DNA from: an uncultured Prevotellaceae bacterium
GTDB taxonomy: Bacteria; Bacteroidota; Bacteroidia; Bacteroidales; Bacteroidaceae
Assembly: GCA_902800495.1 (NCBI GenBank)
Contig: CADCET010000005.1
Coordinates: 1 to 64,000 of the forward strand
Direction of reading: 5' to 3'
Length of the DNA stretch: 64,000 nt
Shown: positions 33,034-41,764 of the stretch, piece after piece
Layout: each line of letters opens with the position of its first letter
Numbering within the stretch: the stretch's first letter is position 1
The notes under the pieces: model-generated
Database searches by the model: none
The model's input: only the letters and a program-made list of their open reading frames with translations
What the model was told of the DNA's origin: nothing
Translations under genes and position numbers: made by a program

Positions 33034-34242
33034 ATGAAAAAGATTCTGTCAATTGCAGCCGCTGCGCTGCTCATGTCGAGTGCCGCGATGGCACAACACT
33101 GTTGCGAAAAAGGTCCTAAACTGAAGTCCTACAGCTTTGTTGAAGTTCAGGGCGGTATGGAGTGGACTGCAACCGATGCCAAGATAGACAAACTGTTGTC
33201 GCCCATCGGCGCCCTGTCAATCGGCCACTATTTCACACCGGCTGTCGGTGCCCGTCTGCATGTCTCAGGTCTGGAGGCCAAAGGCCGCTTCGAGGAACTG
33301 AACAAGGATTACAAGTGGAACTTCATCACGACTGATGCCGACCTGCTCATCAATCTGTCGAGTCTCTTCAGCTGTAACTACGCCCGTCCGCTGAACGTCA
33401 TCTTCGTTGGCGGTATCGGCTTGACCAACGCTTGGAAGAACGACGACATGAAGGAGATTATCCAGCAGAACCCCAACTTGGCTCCCTTAGCTTGGGGCAA
33501 GGACAACCGTCTGAGCCACAACCTGCGTGCCGGCCTGCGTTTGGAGACGAACGTCACCAAGCCCCTCGGCCTGTCGTTAGAGGTGGCTGCCAACAGCCTT
33601 GACGACCGTTTCAACTCGAAGACCAACGATGCCGACGACTGGATGATCAGCGGTATGATCGGTCTGAGCTACCGCTTCGGCCACAAGTACACCAAGCCCA
33701 TCAAGGTTGTCCGTCAGGTGCCCGAGGAAATCTGGGTGGAAGTGCCCGATACGGTTATCGTCAAGGAGAAGCGCCCCATCGTGACTGAGGAGCAGAAGAA
33801 GATCGAAGAGGCCATCTTCTTCGAGATCTGCAAGAGCGACGCCAATGCCGCTCAGGGTACGGAGAAAGCCATTAAGGACGTGGCCGACCTGATGAAGACC
33901 TCTGAGGATGCCAAGTTCACCGTTACCGGTTATGCCGACAAGGGAACGGGTAACCCCAGCATTAACAAGATGTATGCCAAGAGACGTGCTGACGATGTCA
34001 CCAACAAGCTCATCAACGAGCACGGTCTGGATGCCAGCCGTCTGACAACCGACTCAAAGGGCGACACCGTGCAGCCGTTTGCCGAGAACGACAAGAACCG
34101 CTGCGTCATCATCACTGGCGAGGGTACGTTCAAGGTCACCAAGTACGAGGAGTACGACGCTCAGAAGATCACCACCAAGAAGGTGAAGAAGACCGTCATG
34201 CGCGACGTTGTTGAGGAGGAGTGGCCTTCTTGCTGCAGATAA
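33034..34242 (+). CDS. OmpA family outer-membrane protein
   Basis: A 402-residue porin-like protein: signal peptide (MKKILSIAAAALLMSSAAMA), an N-terminal eight-stranded beta-barrel (about 25-220), a linker rich in Val/Pro/Glu (VRQVPEEIWVEVPDTVIV), and a C-terminal OmpA peptidoglycan-binding domain (about 265-385) with FTVTGYADKGTGNPSINKMY and AKRRADDVTNKL. In the canonical domain an Asp and an Arg bind diaminopimelate; the Arg of KRRAD is present. The start follows the promoter; the upstream in-frame TTG at 33022 is unlikely. Its 3' end overlaps the methyltransferase gene on the other strand by 47 bp. Confidence 0.92.
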   Translation: MKKILSIAAAALLMSSAAMAQHCCEKGPKLKSYSFVEVQGGMEWTATDAKIDKLLSPIGALSIGHYFTPAVGARLHVSGLEAKGRFEELNKDYKWNFITTDADLLINLSSLFSCNYARPLNVIFVGGIGLTNAWKNDDMKEIIQQNPNLAPLAWGKDNRLSHNLRAGLRLETNVTKPLGLSLEVAANSLDDRFNSKTNDADDWMISGMIGLSYRFGHKYTKPIKVVRQVPEEIWVEVPDTVIVKEKRPIVTEEQKKIEEAIFFEICKSDANAAQGTEKAIKDVADLMKTSEDAKFTVTGYADKGTGNPSINKMYAKRRADDVTNKLINEHGLDASRLTTDSKGDTVQPFAENDKNRCVIITGEGTFKVTKYEEYDAQKITTKKVKKTVMRDVVEEEWPSCCR

Positions 34243-35548
34243 GCAATACTTTTTCCCCATTGGCGAGGGTGGTAGCAAAGATATACGTGCTGCCACCCTC
34301 GCTCAGTTTCAGGCGCTTGCGCAGTTCGGCCACCGTCAGCGGGAAATTGCGCACGGTGATGTTGGCCTGCGTCAAACCGCCGATCTTCTCTTTCAGTTCG
34401 CGTTTGTTCAGCGACGTGACGGCGTCTATCAGGAATGTACGGCCAGGAAAACCGTCAACCATATCGGCTGACACGAAAAGATGGCTGTTCGTTGCTATGG
34501 GCGCTATGCCGAAGTGCTGCGACAGTTCGGCAAAACATCCCGCCTTCATGATGGAGGCGTTGGGTTCGTAGAGAAAAAGACAAAGACCCACCCCCGGCCC
34601 CTCCCTAAAGGGAGGGGAGTAATTACCACTGCAAGACAGAAGCGCCTCAACGACGTTGTTACTACTGGAAGGAAGAGCCGCCTCAACGACGTTATTACTA
34701 CTGGAAGGAAGAAGTGCCTCAACGACGTTGTTACTACTGGAAGGAAGAGCCGAATGAAACGTCTGTATATAATCGTCAGAAAGAATGTTCACACACGCTA
34801 TTGGAGTAATTACTCCCCTCCCTACAGGGAGGGGCCGGGGGTGGGTCTTTGTCTCTACCACCATCTCCTTACACTCATTACCGACCGACACGATATGTAC
34901 TTCGCTGACATACTGCTCGCCAAGGTCTTCGACGGCTTTGCGCCAGTCGAGCATCGGCGACAGCTTGATAATGACACGGTCGGCTTTCTCTATTAACAAC
35001 GGCTTGAGCGCTATGACATCGGGGGTGCAGTCGCTGATGCCATAGGTACGTCCACCGTGAGTGTCGCGACGGGCGGGGTCAATATAAATAAGGTCTACTG
35101 GCTCCATCTGCCGCAGGTAGTCCTCGCTGTCGGCGCAGACTACCTTGGCCTGCCGTAATCCTAAGACGTCGAAGTTCTGGCGGGCGATGTCGCAAAGTTG
35201 AGGCTGACGTTCCACATAGACGGCTTCGGAAAAGCCCCGCGCTATGAAGGAGAAGTCCACGCCAAAACCGCCTGTCAGGTCAACCATCCGCTGGCCACGT
35301 CCGGCCATCTCAGCCTTATACCTTGCCGTCTGCTCGCTGGAACATTGCTCCATCGACAGGTGAGACGGGTAGACGACACCCTCAACAGCCGCCCATGAGG
35401 GCAGCTTCTTCCGCGCCGTCTGCCGCCCGGCAATCTGGTCGAGGGCAAACGCCAGGTCTACTTCCGGATCTTTCGTTCCCCGTAGTGCCAACTGCCGTAT
35501 GTCGCCGTCGGCATTCTCTTGTATAAATGCTGCTGTTGCCTGGTTCAT
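34196..35548 (-). CDS. SAM-dependent methyltransferase with THUMP-like domain, MITE insertion
   Basis: A 450-residue class I methyltransferase. Motif I is VDLTGGFGVDFSFIA (about residues 97-111), the acidic residue after strand 2 is in VYVERQPQ, and the catalytic-type block is DLIYIDPARRD. The C-terminal region (about 345-440) is the THUMP-like domain found in Bacteroidetes relatives, with HLFVSADMVDGFPGRTFLID. Relatives probably modify RNA; the substrate is not known. Residues about 232-323 are encoded by a 277-bp inverted-repeat element, including three copies of LPSSSNNVVEA, between the catalytic and THUMP-like parts. The start at 35548 overlaps the anSME stop (ATGA). Confidence 0.85.
   Translation of the reverse strand: MNQATAAFIQENADGDIRQLALRGTKDPEVDLAFALDQIAGRQTARKKLPSWAAVEGVVYPSHLSMEQCSSEQTARYKAEMAGRGQRMVDLTGGFGVDFSFIARGFSEAVYVERQPQLCDIARQNFDVLGLRQAKVVCADSEDYLRQMEPVDLIYIDPARRDTHGGRTYGISDCTPDVIALKPLLIEKADRVIIKLSPMLDWRKAVEDLGEQYVSEVHIVSVGNECKEMVVETKTHPRPLPVGRGVITPIACVNILSDDYIQTFHSALPSSSNNVVEALLPSSSNNVVEAALPSSSNNVVEALLSCSGNYSPPFREGPGVGLCLFLYEPNASIMKAGCFAELSQHFGIAPIATNSHLFVSADMVDGFPGRTFLIDAVTSLNKRELKEKIGGLTQANITVRNFPLTVAELRKRLKLSEGGSTYIFATTLANGEKVLLICSKKATPPQQRRA
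34578..34854. mobile_element. MITE-like element inserted in frame in the methyltransferase gene
   Basis: Terminal inverted repeats of 49 bp (34578-34626 and 34806-34854, two or three mismatches; key sequence AGACAAAGACCCACCCCCGG) enclose about 180 bp holding three direct 36-bp repeats (starts at 34644, 34680, 34716). Both arms contain a secondary palindrome CCCCTCCCT...AGGGAGGGG. No transposase is encoded. The minus-strand frame stays open through the whole element, adding about 92 residues to the host protein. Confidence 0.8.
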
Positions 35549-36759
35549 ATCCGTTTCTTTTTCTGACAAATGTTTGAGGGTGGCCGCCCGGCATCCAGTT
35601 CGGCCTTCATATAGTCCATATCGGCTGCCACGTGGTCGAAAAACTGTCGGTAGCCAGCGCACAGGTAGTTCAGGCCAGACTCACCATATTCGTCGTGCAC
35701 GAAACGGTTCTTCGGGCACTCGCCGTGGCAGGCAAAGAGATAGCGGCACTCGCGGCATTGGCGGGGCAACGCCGTCTGCTTCATCTGACTGAATGTCTGC
35801 TGGCGATGGCCGTAGAGCATGGCTGTCAGCGACTGTTGCCGGATGTTGCCCAAGCGGTATTCAGGAAAGACGAAATGGTCGCAGGCGTAGACGTCGCCGT
35901 TGGCCTCCATGACAGCAGCATGACCGCACATCGACGACAGGGAGCAGACGCCGGGCGTGACACCTGCCCAGTTGGCTAAAGTGGTATCGAACGTCTGAAC
36001 GAAAACTTCGCCGACATCGTGCCTGACCCACTCGTCGTAGACGCCACAGAGGAAGTCGCCCCATTGGCGGGGTGTCACAGAGTAGGGCGTCAATTGTCCT
36101 CCTTCTGCCATTCCCGGTGCTAAGGTCAGACCGTCAGTGCGTTCCATGGTGCGCTCCACCACGGGCGTGAACTGCAGAAATTGGCAACCGATGCTCTTGA
36201 AGAACTGGTAAAACGCTTGCGGATGGTCGACGTTCGCCTGGCTGACGACGGCCATCGCGTTCCACTCCACCCGATGCTTCTGCAACAGGCTGATGCCTCG
36301 CATCACCTCGTGCCACGACGGGCCGCCGCGTCGAGTGTGGCGATATGCGTCGTGCATGGTCTGCGTGCCGTCGATGGACACACCCACCAAGAAGTTGTTC
36401 TCGCGCAGGAACTCGCACCACTCGTCGGTCAACAGCGTGCCGTTGGTCTGCAGGCAGTTGTCAATATGGCGACCGCGGGCATAACGCCGCTGCAGTTCCA
36501 ACGCCCGCCGATAGAAGCTGACAGGCCGCAGCAGCGGTTCGCCGCCGTGCCAGGTGAAGAGCACGTCGGGCAGCGTCTGTGCCTCGATGTATTGCTGTAT
36601 GAATGTTTCCAATAGCTCGTCGCTGATGACAGGATGGGCCTGCTGATTAAGCTTCCGCTTTTCCAAATAGTAGCAGTAGTCGCAGGCCAGGTTGCACTGG
36701 CTGCCGACAGGCTTCAGCATGACATAGAGCGGACGGGCAAAGGGACTGGCTGTATTCAC
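35545..36759 (-). CDS. Anaerobic sulfatase-maturating enzyme (radical SAM)
   Basis: A 404-residue radical SAM enzyme that turns a Cys or Ser of sulfatases into formylglycine without oxygen. The SAM-cluster motif is CNLACDYC at about residues 21-28; FTWHGGEPLL and NGTLLTDEWCEFL follow. The C-terminal SPASM-type region has CSLSSMCGHAAVMEANGDVYACDH clusters, best seen as CGHAAV and YACDHF, and CRECRYLFACHGECPKNRF in short form CxxCxxxxxCxGxCP. All auxiliary-cluster cysteines seem present. No sulfatase is nearby. The stop overlaps the next gene's start. Confidence 0.9.
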   Translation of the reverse strand: MNTASPFARPLYVMLKPVGSQCNLACDYCYYLEKRKLNQQAHPVISDELLETFIQQYIEAQTLPDVLFTWHGGEPLLRPVSFYRRALELQRRYARGRHIDNCLQTNGTLLTDEWCEFLRENNFLVGVSIDGTQTMHDAYRHTRRGGPSWHEVMRGISLLQKHRVEWNAMAVVSQANVDHPQAFYQFFKSIGCQFLQFTPVVERTMERTDGLTLAPGMAEGGQLTPYSVTPRQWGDFLCGVYDEWVRHDVGEVFVQTFDTTLANWAGVTPGVCSLSSMCGHAAVMEANGDVYACDHFVFPEYRLGNIRQQSLTAMLYGHRQQTFSQMKQTALPRQCRECRYLFACHGECPKNRFVHDEYGESGLNYLCAGYRQFFDHVAADMDYMKAELDAGRPPSNICQKKKRI

Positions 36760-36773
36760 GGTTCAGTCAAGTG

Positions 36774-38030
36774 TTAAGGACTTGTGTAGAAGTCGGTGAT
36801 GCGGACGATGGCACGCGAGCAGACGGGACAGAAGTCGGGCGACTCGTTGGTTCGCATGCGGCAGTCTTCCGACGGGCGCCAGACGCCCTTCGACTGGTAA
36901 CCGCCACCCTCGAAGAGTCCCAGTCGGCCTGTGGGGTCGGGCAGCAGGTCGGCCCATTTCTGTTGGAAGTCCACCTTCGTCGTCAGGTTGGGTTCCCACG
37001 GCTCCGTATCGGCGGGGTACTGTGACTCAAAGCCGTCGTCGTAGGCATATTCGTCGCCCAGCCCGGCATAGCTGTGGCCGAACTCATGCACCAGCACCTG
37101 ACTGAACGTAGGATGGCCAGTCGTCGTGACGAGCAGCTGGTTGTAGATACCGCCGCCACCGTAGACATCGCTGTTGACCAGCACGATGATATGTTCAAAA
37201 GGTACGCCCGTGAGCAGGTCGTACAGGTGGTGCATATCTTCGGTCATCAGGTAGCGTTCGCTGTAGAAGGTATCATAATGTGTACCGACGGCCGTACGGT
37301 GCCAACGGCCCTTGCGCGGAATGCTCGGTCCGCTGTCCTGCGACGGTGTCGCTACGGCCACGACGTTGAAACGCTGTTTTAGCGTGGTGAACGGCTCATG
37401 GGCAAACAAGGCGTCGACGACCCGCTGACAGTCCTGGTAGAACTTCTGCATCTCTGCCTCGGTATAACCCTCGGCCACAATGGCCAGGTCAATGCAGCGC
37501 GTCAGGTCGGGCACACTGTCGGGTGACCAGATGTAGCGGTGGGCAGCACCGTCCGCTCCGGCACGGCGGATCAGAATGTCGGTCGGCTCCAACGTATGGG
37601 TCATCTTCCCCACGACACGGTTGTGGAAGTCGGTCAGCGTCACGCTGATGTCGACAGCACGCTTTGGCATCGGCACCAGAAAGCTGGTGGGGAAAGCCCG
37701 CTGTACCAGCGTCGCCTCCTCCGTTGCCTGCCATTCTTGGAACAGGGTCGAGAAGGTGTGGACATACAGTAACTGTCCCGTCTGATGATCGCTCAGACGT
37801 ATCTGTCCGTTGCCGCGTAGGGGCGCCTCGCTGAGTTGGCTCTTGCGGCCTGCCCAACGAGGGGTGGCCATGGTCTGTTCCAGGAAAATGTGCTGAGAGC
37901 GGTTGTCACCCGCAAAGACGTAGTCCAAACGGAGTGTGCTGTCTTTAAACCACTCGTCAAACGACTGGGCACTGACCATGTTGGCTGTCAGGCCGAGAAG
38001 GATTGTCAGGATTCTTAATCGTTTCTTCAT
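36774..38030 (-). CDS. Secreted M64 family metallopeptidase
   Basis: A 418-residue exported protease related to Clostridium IgA peptidase (M64). A signal peptide (MKKRLRILTILLGLTANMVS) precedes an N-terminal beta domain (about 20-150) and the metalloprotease domain, which opens with CIDLAIVAEGYTEAEM. The zinc site is VHEFGHSYAGLGDEY (about residues 312-326), with the two His and the following Asp as ligands and Glu as base. Bacteroides members are secreted glycoprotein or unknown-substrate peptidases. ATG at 38033 is an equally possible start one codon earlier. Confidence 0.88.
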   Translation of the reverse strand: MKKRLRILTILLGLTANMVSAQSFDEWFKDSTLRLDYVFAGDNRSQHIFLEQTMATPRWAGRKSQLSEAPLRGNGQIRLSDHQTGQLLYVHTFSTLFQEWQATEEATLVQRAFPTSFLVPMPKRAVDISVTLTDFHNRVVGKMTHTLEPTDILIRRAGADGAAHRYIWSPDSVPDLTRCIDLAIVAEGYTEAEMQKFYQDCQRVVDALFAHEPFTTLKQRFNVVAVATPSQDSGPSIPRKGRWHRTAVGTHYDTFYSERYLMTEDMHHLYDLLTGVPFEHIIVLVNSDVYGGGGIYNQLLVTTTGHPTFSQVLVHEFGHSYAGLGDEYAYDDGFESQYPADTEPWEPNLTTKVDFQQKWADLLPDPTGRLGLFEGGGYQSKGVWRPSEDCRMRTNESPDFCPVCSRAIVRITDFYTSP

Positions 38031-38041
38031 CATTCTGCCTG

Positions 38042-38049
38042 CAAAATTA
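38042..38049 (-). promoter_or_regulatory. -7 box of the M64 peptidase gene
   Basis: TAATTTTG on the minus strand, about 10 nt before the paired ATGs at 38033/38030. It excludes the in-frame ATG at 38063. Confidence 0.55.
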
Positions 38050-38092
38050 CTAAAAAATATCAATTATCATCGTTTCATTATCATTTATTTTG

Positions 38093-38100
38093 TAACTTTG
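38093..38100 (+). promoter_or_regulatory. -7 box of the gluQ promoter
   Basis: TAACTTTG ends 7 nt before the ATG at 38108, so the leader should be about 4 nt. Confidence 0.6.
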
Positions 38101-38107
38101 CAGTCCT

Positions 38108-38998
38108 ATGACAAAAGGACGGTTTGCACCCTCGCCGACAGGGCGTATGCATTTAGGCAATGTTTTCAGCGCATTGCTGTCGTGGCTCTCGGCCAAGAGT
38201 CAGGGCGGCGAGTGGCTGTTGCGTATCGAAGACATCGACCCGCAGCGCTCGCGTCAGGAGTATGCCGAGTGGCTGATGGACGACCTGACGTGGTTAGGCT
38301 TGACATGGGACGGCGAACCAGTCTACCAGAGCCGGCGCAGCGACATCTACGAACATTACTATCAGCAACTGAAGGAGCAAGGCCTGACCTATCCCTGCTA
38401 CTGCACACGGGCCGACCTGTTGGCGACACAGGCGCCCCATGAGAGCGACGGTCGTGTGGTGTATGCCGGCACTTGTCGGCACCTGCCGCCGAAGCCTGGA
38501 TGTCCGGCAGCTACACGTCTCATTGTCCCCGACCGCGACATCACGTTTACCGATGGCCACTACGGTCGGCAGACGGTGAACTTAGCCCGTCAGGTGGGCG
38601 ACTTCATTATCCGCCGTAAGGACGGTGCCTGGGCCTATCAGTTGGCCGTCGTCGTTGACGATGCCCTGATGGGCGTGAATGAGGTGGTGCGTGGCCGTGA
38701 CCTGCTTCTGTCGTCGCCTCAACAGCTGTATGTGGCTGAGCTGCTGCACTTCACGCCTCCACGTTTTGTCCATCTGCCATTGCTGTTGGGCGATAGCGGT
38801 CAGCGCTTATCAAAACGTGACCGCAGTCTCGATATGGAGCATCTGCGGTCACGCCGTAAACCTGAAGAGATCATCGGCCTGTTAGCCTTTACAGCAGGAC
38901 TGCAGCCCGAGCCACAGCCCGTGACACCTCAGCAACTGCTGTCAGGCTTTTCATGGAATCTGGTGCCCCGTCACGACATCATCATGACTGCGCAATAG
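38108..38998 (+). CDS. gluQ: Glutamyl-Q tRNA(Asp) synthetase
   Basis: A 296-residue truncated glutamyl-tRNA synthetase homologue that attaches glutamate to queuosine in tRNA-Asp. The HIGH-type motif is PSPTGRMHLGN (residues 8-18), zinc ligands are CYCTRADL (about 98-105) and YAGTCRH, and the KMSKS-type motif is RLSKRD (about 236-241). The anticodon-binding domain of true GluRS is missing, as expected. The 3' end overlaps dusB on the other strand by 48 bp. Confidence 0.92.
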   Translation: MTKGRFAPSPTGRMHLGNVFSALLSWLSAKSQGGEWLLRIEDIDPQRSRQEYAEWLMDDLTWLGLTWDGEPVYQSRRSDIYEHYYQQLKEQGLTYPCYCTRADLLATQAPHESDGRVVYAGTCRHLPPKPGCPAATRLIVPDRDITFTDGHYGRQTVNLARQVGDFIIRRKDGAWAYQLAVVVDDALMGVNEVVRGRDLLLSSPQQLYVAELLHFTPPRFVHLPLLLGDSGQRLSKRDRSLDMEHLRSRRKPEEIIGLLAFTAGLQPEPQPVTPQQLLSGFSWNLVPRHDIIMTAQ

Positions 38999-39970
38999 CT
39001 CGCGACATTGTTCGAGGATGGCCAACAGGTCGTCCATCGTCTCGGCCCGGAGCATCTGGATACGCGTTTGGCGGAAGTTGGGGATACCCTTGAACACCGG
39101 CGTAGCGGCCAGATGGCGGCGGGAGTGCAGGATGCCGCGCTTCTCTGCCGAGGCTTCTGTCTCGCCGGGCTTCTGATTCTCGCTGATCCGTCTGACATTG
39201 ATGCGTAGCTGCTCTTCGAGGATGTCTATCTTCTCGTCAACCGTCAGTTGCTCATGGCTGAAGACCCAAGGTGCCCCAAAGGTGGCGCGACCAATCATGA
39301 CAGCATCGACACCGTAGCGGTCGAAAGCGGCGTCGGCCTCGTCGAGTGAGGTGATGTCGCCATTGCCGATGATGGGGATGTGGATTCTCGGATTCTTCTT
39401 TACCTCACCTATCAGTGTCCAATCGGCCTCCCCCGTGTACATCTGCGAGCGGGTACGACCGTGGATGGTCAGTGCCTGGATGCCACAGTCTTGTAGCTGT
39501 TCGGCCAGTTCGGTGATGATGAGCTGCTCGTGGTTCCAGCCGAGGCGCGTCTTCACGGTGACAGGCAGCTTCACCGCCTGTACCACTTTCTGCGTTATCT
39601 CTAACAGCTTCGGGATGTTCTGCAGCATACCGGCACCGGCGCCTTTGCCGGCTACCTTCTTCACGGGACAGCCAAAGTTCAGGTCGATGAGGTCAGGACC
39701 AGCCTGCTCCACGATCTTCGCCGCCTCGACCATGGCGTCCACGTCGCGTCCGTAGATCTGTATGCCTACGGGCCGCTCCTCGTCACAGATGGTCAGTTTG
39801 CGAACGGTTGTCTTGATGTCGCGCACCAGTGCTTCGGCACTGACAAACTCCGTGTACACCATCGCCGCCCCGAACCGCTTGCACAGCATCCGGAACCCGA
39901 TGTCCGTCACGTCTTCCATCGGCGCCAGGAACAGCGGACGTTCTCCAAATTCTATATTTCCTATCTTCAC
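38951..39970 (-). CDS. dusB: tRNA-dihydrouridine synthase
   Basis: A 339-residue FMN-dependent enzyme that reduces uridines in the tRNA D-loop or nearby. The flavin/active-site blocks are LAPMEDVTDIGFRMLC (about residues 15-30), DLNFGCPVKKVAGKGAGAGM with the catalytic Cys about residue 100, VKTRLGW, HGRTRSQMYTG and NGDI...MIGRATFGAPW. Length and order fit the DusB group. It lies 12 bp downstream of dprA in the same operon-like run. Confidence 0.92.
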   Translation of the reverse strand: MKIGNIEFGERPLFLAPMEDVTDIGFRMLCKRFGAAMVYTEFVSAEALVRDIKTTVRKLTICDEERPVGIQIYGRDVDAMVEAAKIVEQAGPDLIDLNFGCPVKKVAGKGAGAGMLQNIPKLLEITQKVVQAVKLPVTVKTRLGWNHEQLIITELAEQLQDCGIQALTIHGRTRSQMYTGEADWTLIGEVKKNPRIHIPIIGNGDITSLDEADAAFDRYGVDAVMIGRATFGAPWVFSHEQLTVDEKIDILEEQLRINVRRISENQKPGETEASAEKRGILHSRRHLAATPVFKGIPNFRQTRIQMLRAETMDDLLAILEQCRELLRSHDDVVTGHQIP

Positions 39971-39982
39971 AACTCTTAAATC

Positions 39983-41098
39983 TTAACTTAATAAATGGTA
40001 TGTGCCGCCAGCCAATGGTTTTACCATGCCCTTCATCTCAAGGTTAAAGAGCAGGGCGGTGAGCTGACCGATGGGGATGTTTGTCTTCACCGAGAGAATG
40101 TTCAACTGCAGGTCGTTGGTCTGTTGCAGCAGTGTGACGACGGCTTGTTCTTCGGGCGACAGGTCGGGGAACAGCTGGCGCTCGACGGGTTCGGACTTCT
40201 GCTGCTGTGGCTGCCAACCCATACTCTCGACGAAGTCGTCGGCCGAGGTGATGAGGGCAGCGGTGTTGTTGCGTATCAGGCGGTTACAACCTTCGCTATA
40301 GGGCATGCCCACAGCACCGGGGAAGGCAAAAACTTCGCGACCATACTCCTGGGCGATACGACAGGTGATGAGGCCGCCACCCTTGTAGGCACTCTCCACA
40401 AGGATGGTAGCGTCGCTGAGACCGGCGACAATGCGGTTGCGCTGTCGGAAGTTGTTGGCGAATGGCTCCGTCTGCGTCATATATTCCGTCAGCAGACCGC
40501 CGTGACTGACCATCGTGGCTGCGGTCTCGCGGTGGTGGTTAGGGTATATCTGATCCAGACCGTGAGCCAGCACGCCGACGGTGTCGTAGCCGACGCTGAG
40601 AGCCTGACGGTGTGCACAGATGTCAATGCCATAGGCCAGTCCGCTGACGATGAGCACGTCGGGGCACAGCTCTTTCAGACGACTGACAAACTTGCGGATG
40701 AGGTCCTGGCCGTAGCTGGTGCAGCGGCGGGTGCCGACGATGTCGATAATGCGACGTTGGTTCAGGTCGGCATTACCTTTGTAGTAGAGCACGACAGGAG
40801 CGTCGGGGCAGTCGCGTAGTCGGGCGGGATAGTCCTCGTCGTTCAGCGTCAGGGCACGGATATGGTGCTTGGTAACGAACTCCATCTCGACGGCAGCCCG
40901 CTTCAAGGCGTCGTCCCAGTTTTTTAAGGCTTCGACAAGGCGCGGTGTGGCGTCTGGTAAGACGTCGCCAATATCGTTGCGCTGTTCGTAGACGGCCTGA
41001 CCGCCGCCCAACTCCTGATAGAGCTGTAACGCCTGTTGCGAGTTGAAGCCCGTCATGCGGGTCAGGGCTATTGTATAATATATTTCGTTGTTTGACAT
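39983..41098 (-). CDS. dprA: DNA processing protein DprA
   Basis: A 371-residue protein that binds incoming single-stranded DNA and loads RecA during transformation. It has an N-terminal helical domain (about 1-70), the Rossmann-like core with DIVGTRRCTSYG, IVSGLAYGIDICAHRQAL, VGVLAHGLDQIYPNHH and FRQRNRIVAGLSDATILVES-type blocks (read here in parts), and a C-terminal winged helix (about 310-370). The ATG at 41098 is inside the terminal repeat (CTCATGT) of the GxxExxY element upstream, so the start codon is shared with that element. Confidence 0.93.
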   Translation of the reverse strand: MSNNEIYYTIALTRMTGFNSQQALQLYQELGGGQAVYEQRNDIGDVLPDATPRLVEALKNWDDALKRAAVEMEFVTKHHIRALTLNDEDYPARLRDCPDAPVVLYYKGNADLNQRRIIDIVGTRRCTSYGQDLIRKFVSRLKELCPDVLIVSGLAYGIDICAHRQALSVGYDTVGVLAHGLDQIYPNHHRETAATMVSHGGLLTEYMTQTEPFANNFRQRNRIVAGLSDATILVESAYKGGGLITCRIAQEYGREVFAFPGAVGMPYSEGCNRLIRNNTAALITSADDFVESMGWQPQQQKSEPVERQLFPDLSPEEQAVVTLLQQTNDLQLNILSVKTNIPIGQLTALLFNLEMKGMVKPLAGGTYHLLS

Positions 41099-41764
41099 GA
41101 GCACGTTTTTAGACAGGAGAACTTTTTAGACAGGAGTACATGAGAACTTTTTAGACATGAGTACAGGAGGACAGGAGTACAGGAGTACGTTTGGACAGGA
41201 GGGCAGGAGGACTTTATTAGACGGGAGAACATGGGGTGGTTATTTGAATGGTTTTCTGTATATTCTATATTTATGGCGAATATCTATTTTTTCGCCACCG
41301 AAGTTGATGAGCAGTCCATCATCGATGCCTGTGGCAGTCAGATAATTGACGAGTTGCACTTCGTGGGCAGTGCATAGATTCTGTACGGCTTTCAATTCCA
41401 GGATGAGTCGGTTGTCTATGATGATGTCGGCTTTGTATTCGCCCACGGGAAGACCGTCGTAAAACACCTTGATAGGCTTTTCGGTCTCGAACGACAGCCC
41501 TAATTTCCGCAATTCAATAACCATGGCATTTTTGTACACGGCCTCCAAATACCCCTGAGGCAGTTGACGCCGTATTCTCAATGCACAGTTATTGATAGCT
41601 TCTATCAACTCATCCAAATCTTTCATTTCTTTTTTCTCTCTTATTTTATTTTTATTACCTTACTATATACTTCTGTACTCTTGTACTCCTGTCCAAAAAG
41701 TACTCCTGTACTCCTGTCTTTCGAAAAGTACTCTTGTACTCCTGTCTTCTAACAGTACTCATGT
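41095..41764. mobile_element. Inverted-repeat element carrying a GxxExxY gene
   Basis: A 670-bp unit ending in ACATGAG(C/T)AC in opposite orientation (41095-41104 and 41755-41764). Inside each end lie 8-bp repeat arrays, GAGTACAG-type on the left (41110-41232) and the complement CTGTACTC-type on the right (41670-41760), so the two sides form long inverted repeats around one gene (41240-41626). On the minus strand the upstream end supplies the TGA of the thioesterase gene (41759-41761) and the downstream end the ATG of dprA (41096-41098). No transposase is present. Confidence 0.7.
41240..41626 (-). CDS. GxxExxY family protein (PD-(D/E)XK-like)
   Basis: A 128-residue member of the GxxExxY family, named for GYLEAVY (about residues 24-30). 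The remaining pattern fits a small PD-(D/E)XK nuclease fold: a Glu in the first helix, GEYKADIIIDNRLILELKAV giving D...ELK, and the closing helix VQLVNYLTATG followed by GLLINFG. Family members often occur in many copies per genome and sit in repeat-rich intergenic DNA, with unknown role. Here the gene is the only one within the inverted-repeat element. Confidence 0.88.
   Translation of the reverse strand: MKDLDELIEAINNCALRIRRQLPQGYLEAVYKNAMVIELRKLGLSFETEKPIKVFYDGLPVGEYKADIIIDNRLILELKAVQNLCTAHEVQLVNYLTATGIDDGLLINFGGEKIDIRHKYRIYRKPFK

Noticed and set aside
41240-41626. Group II intron or transposon identity for the GxxExxY element
   Set aside because: No reverse transcriptase, transposase or target duplication was found; only inverted repeats and the one small gene.
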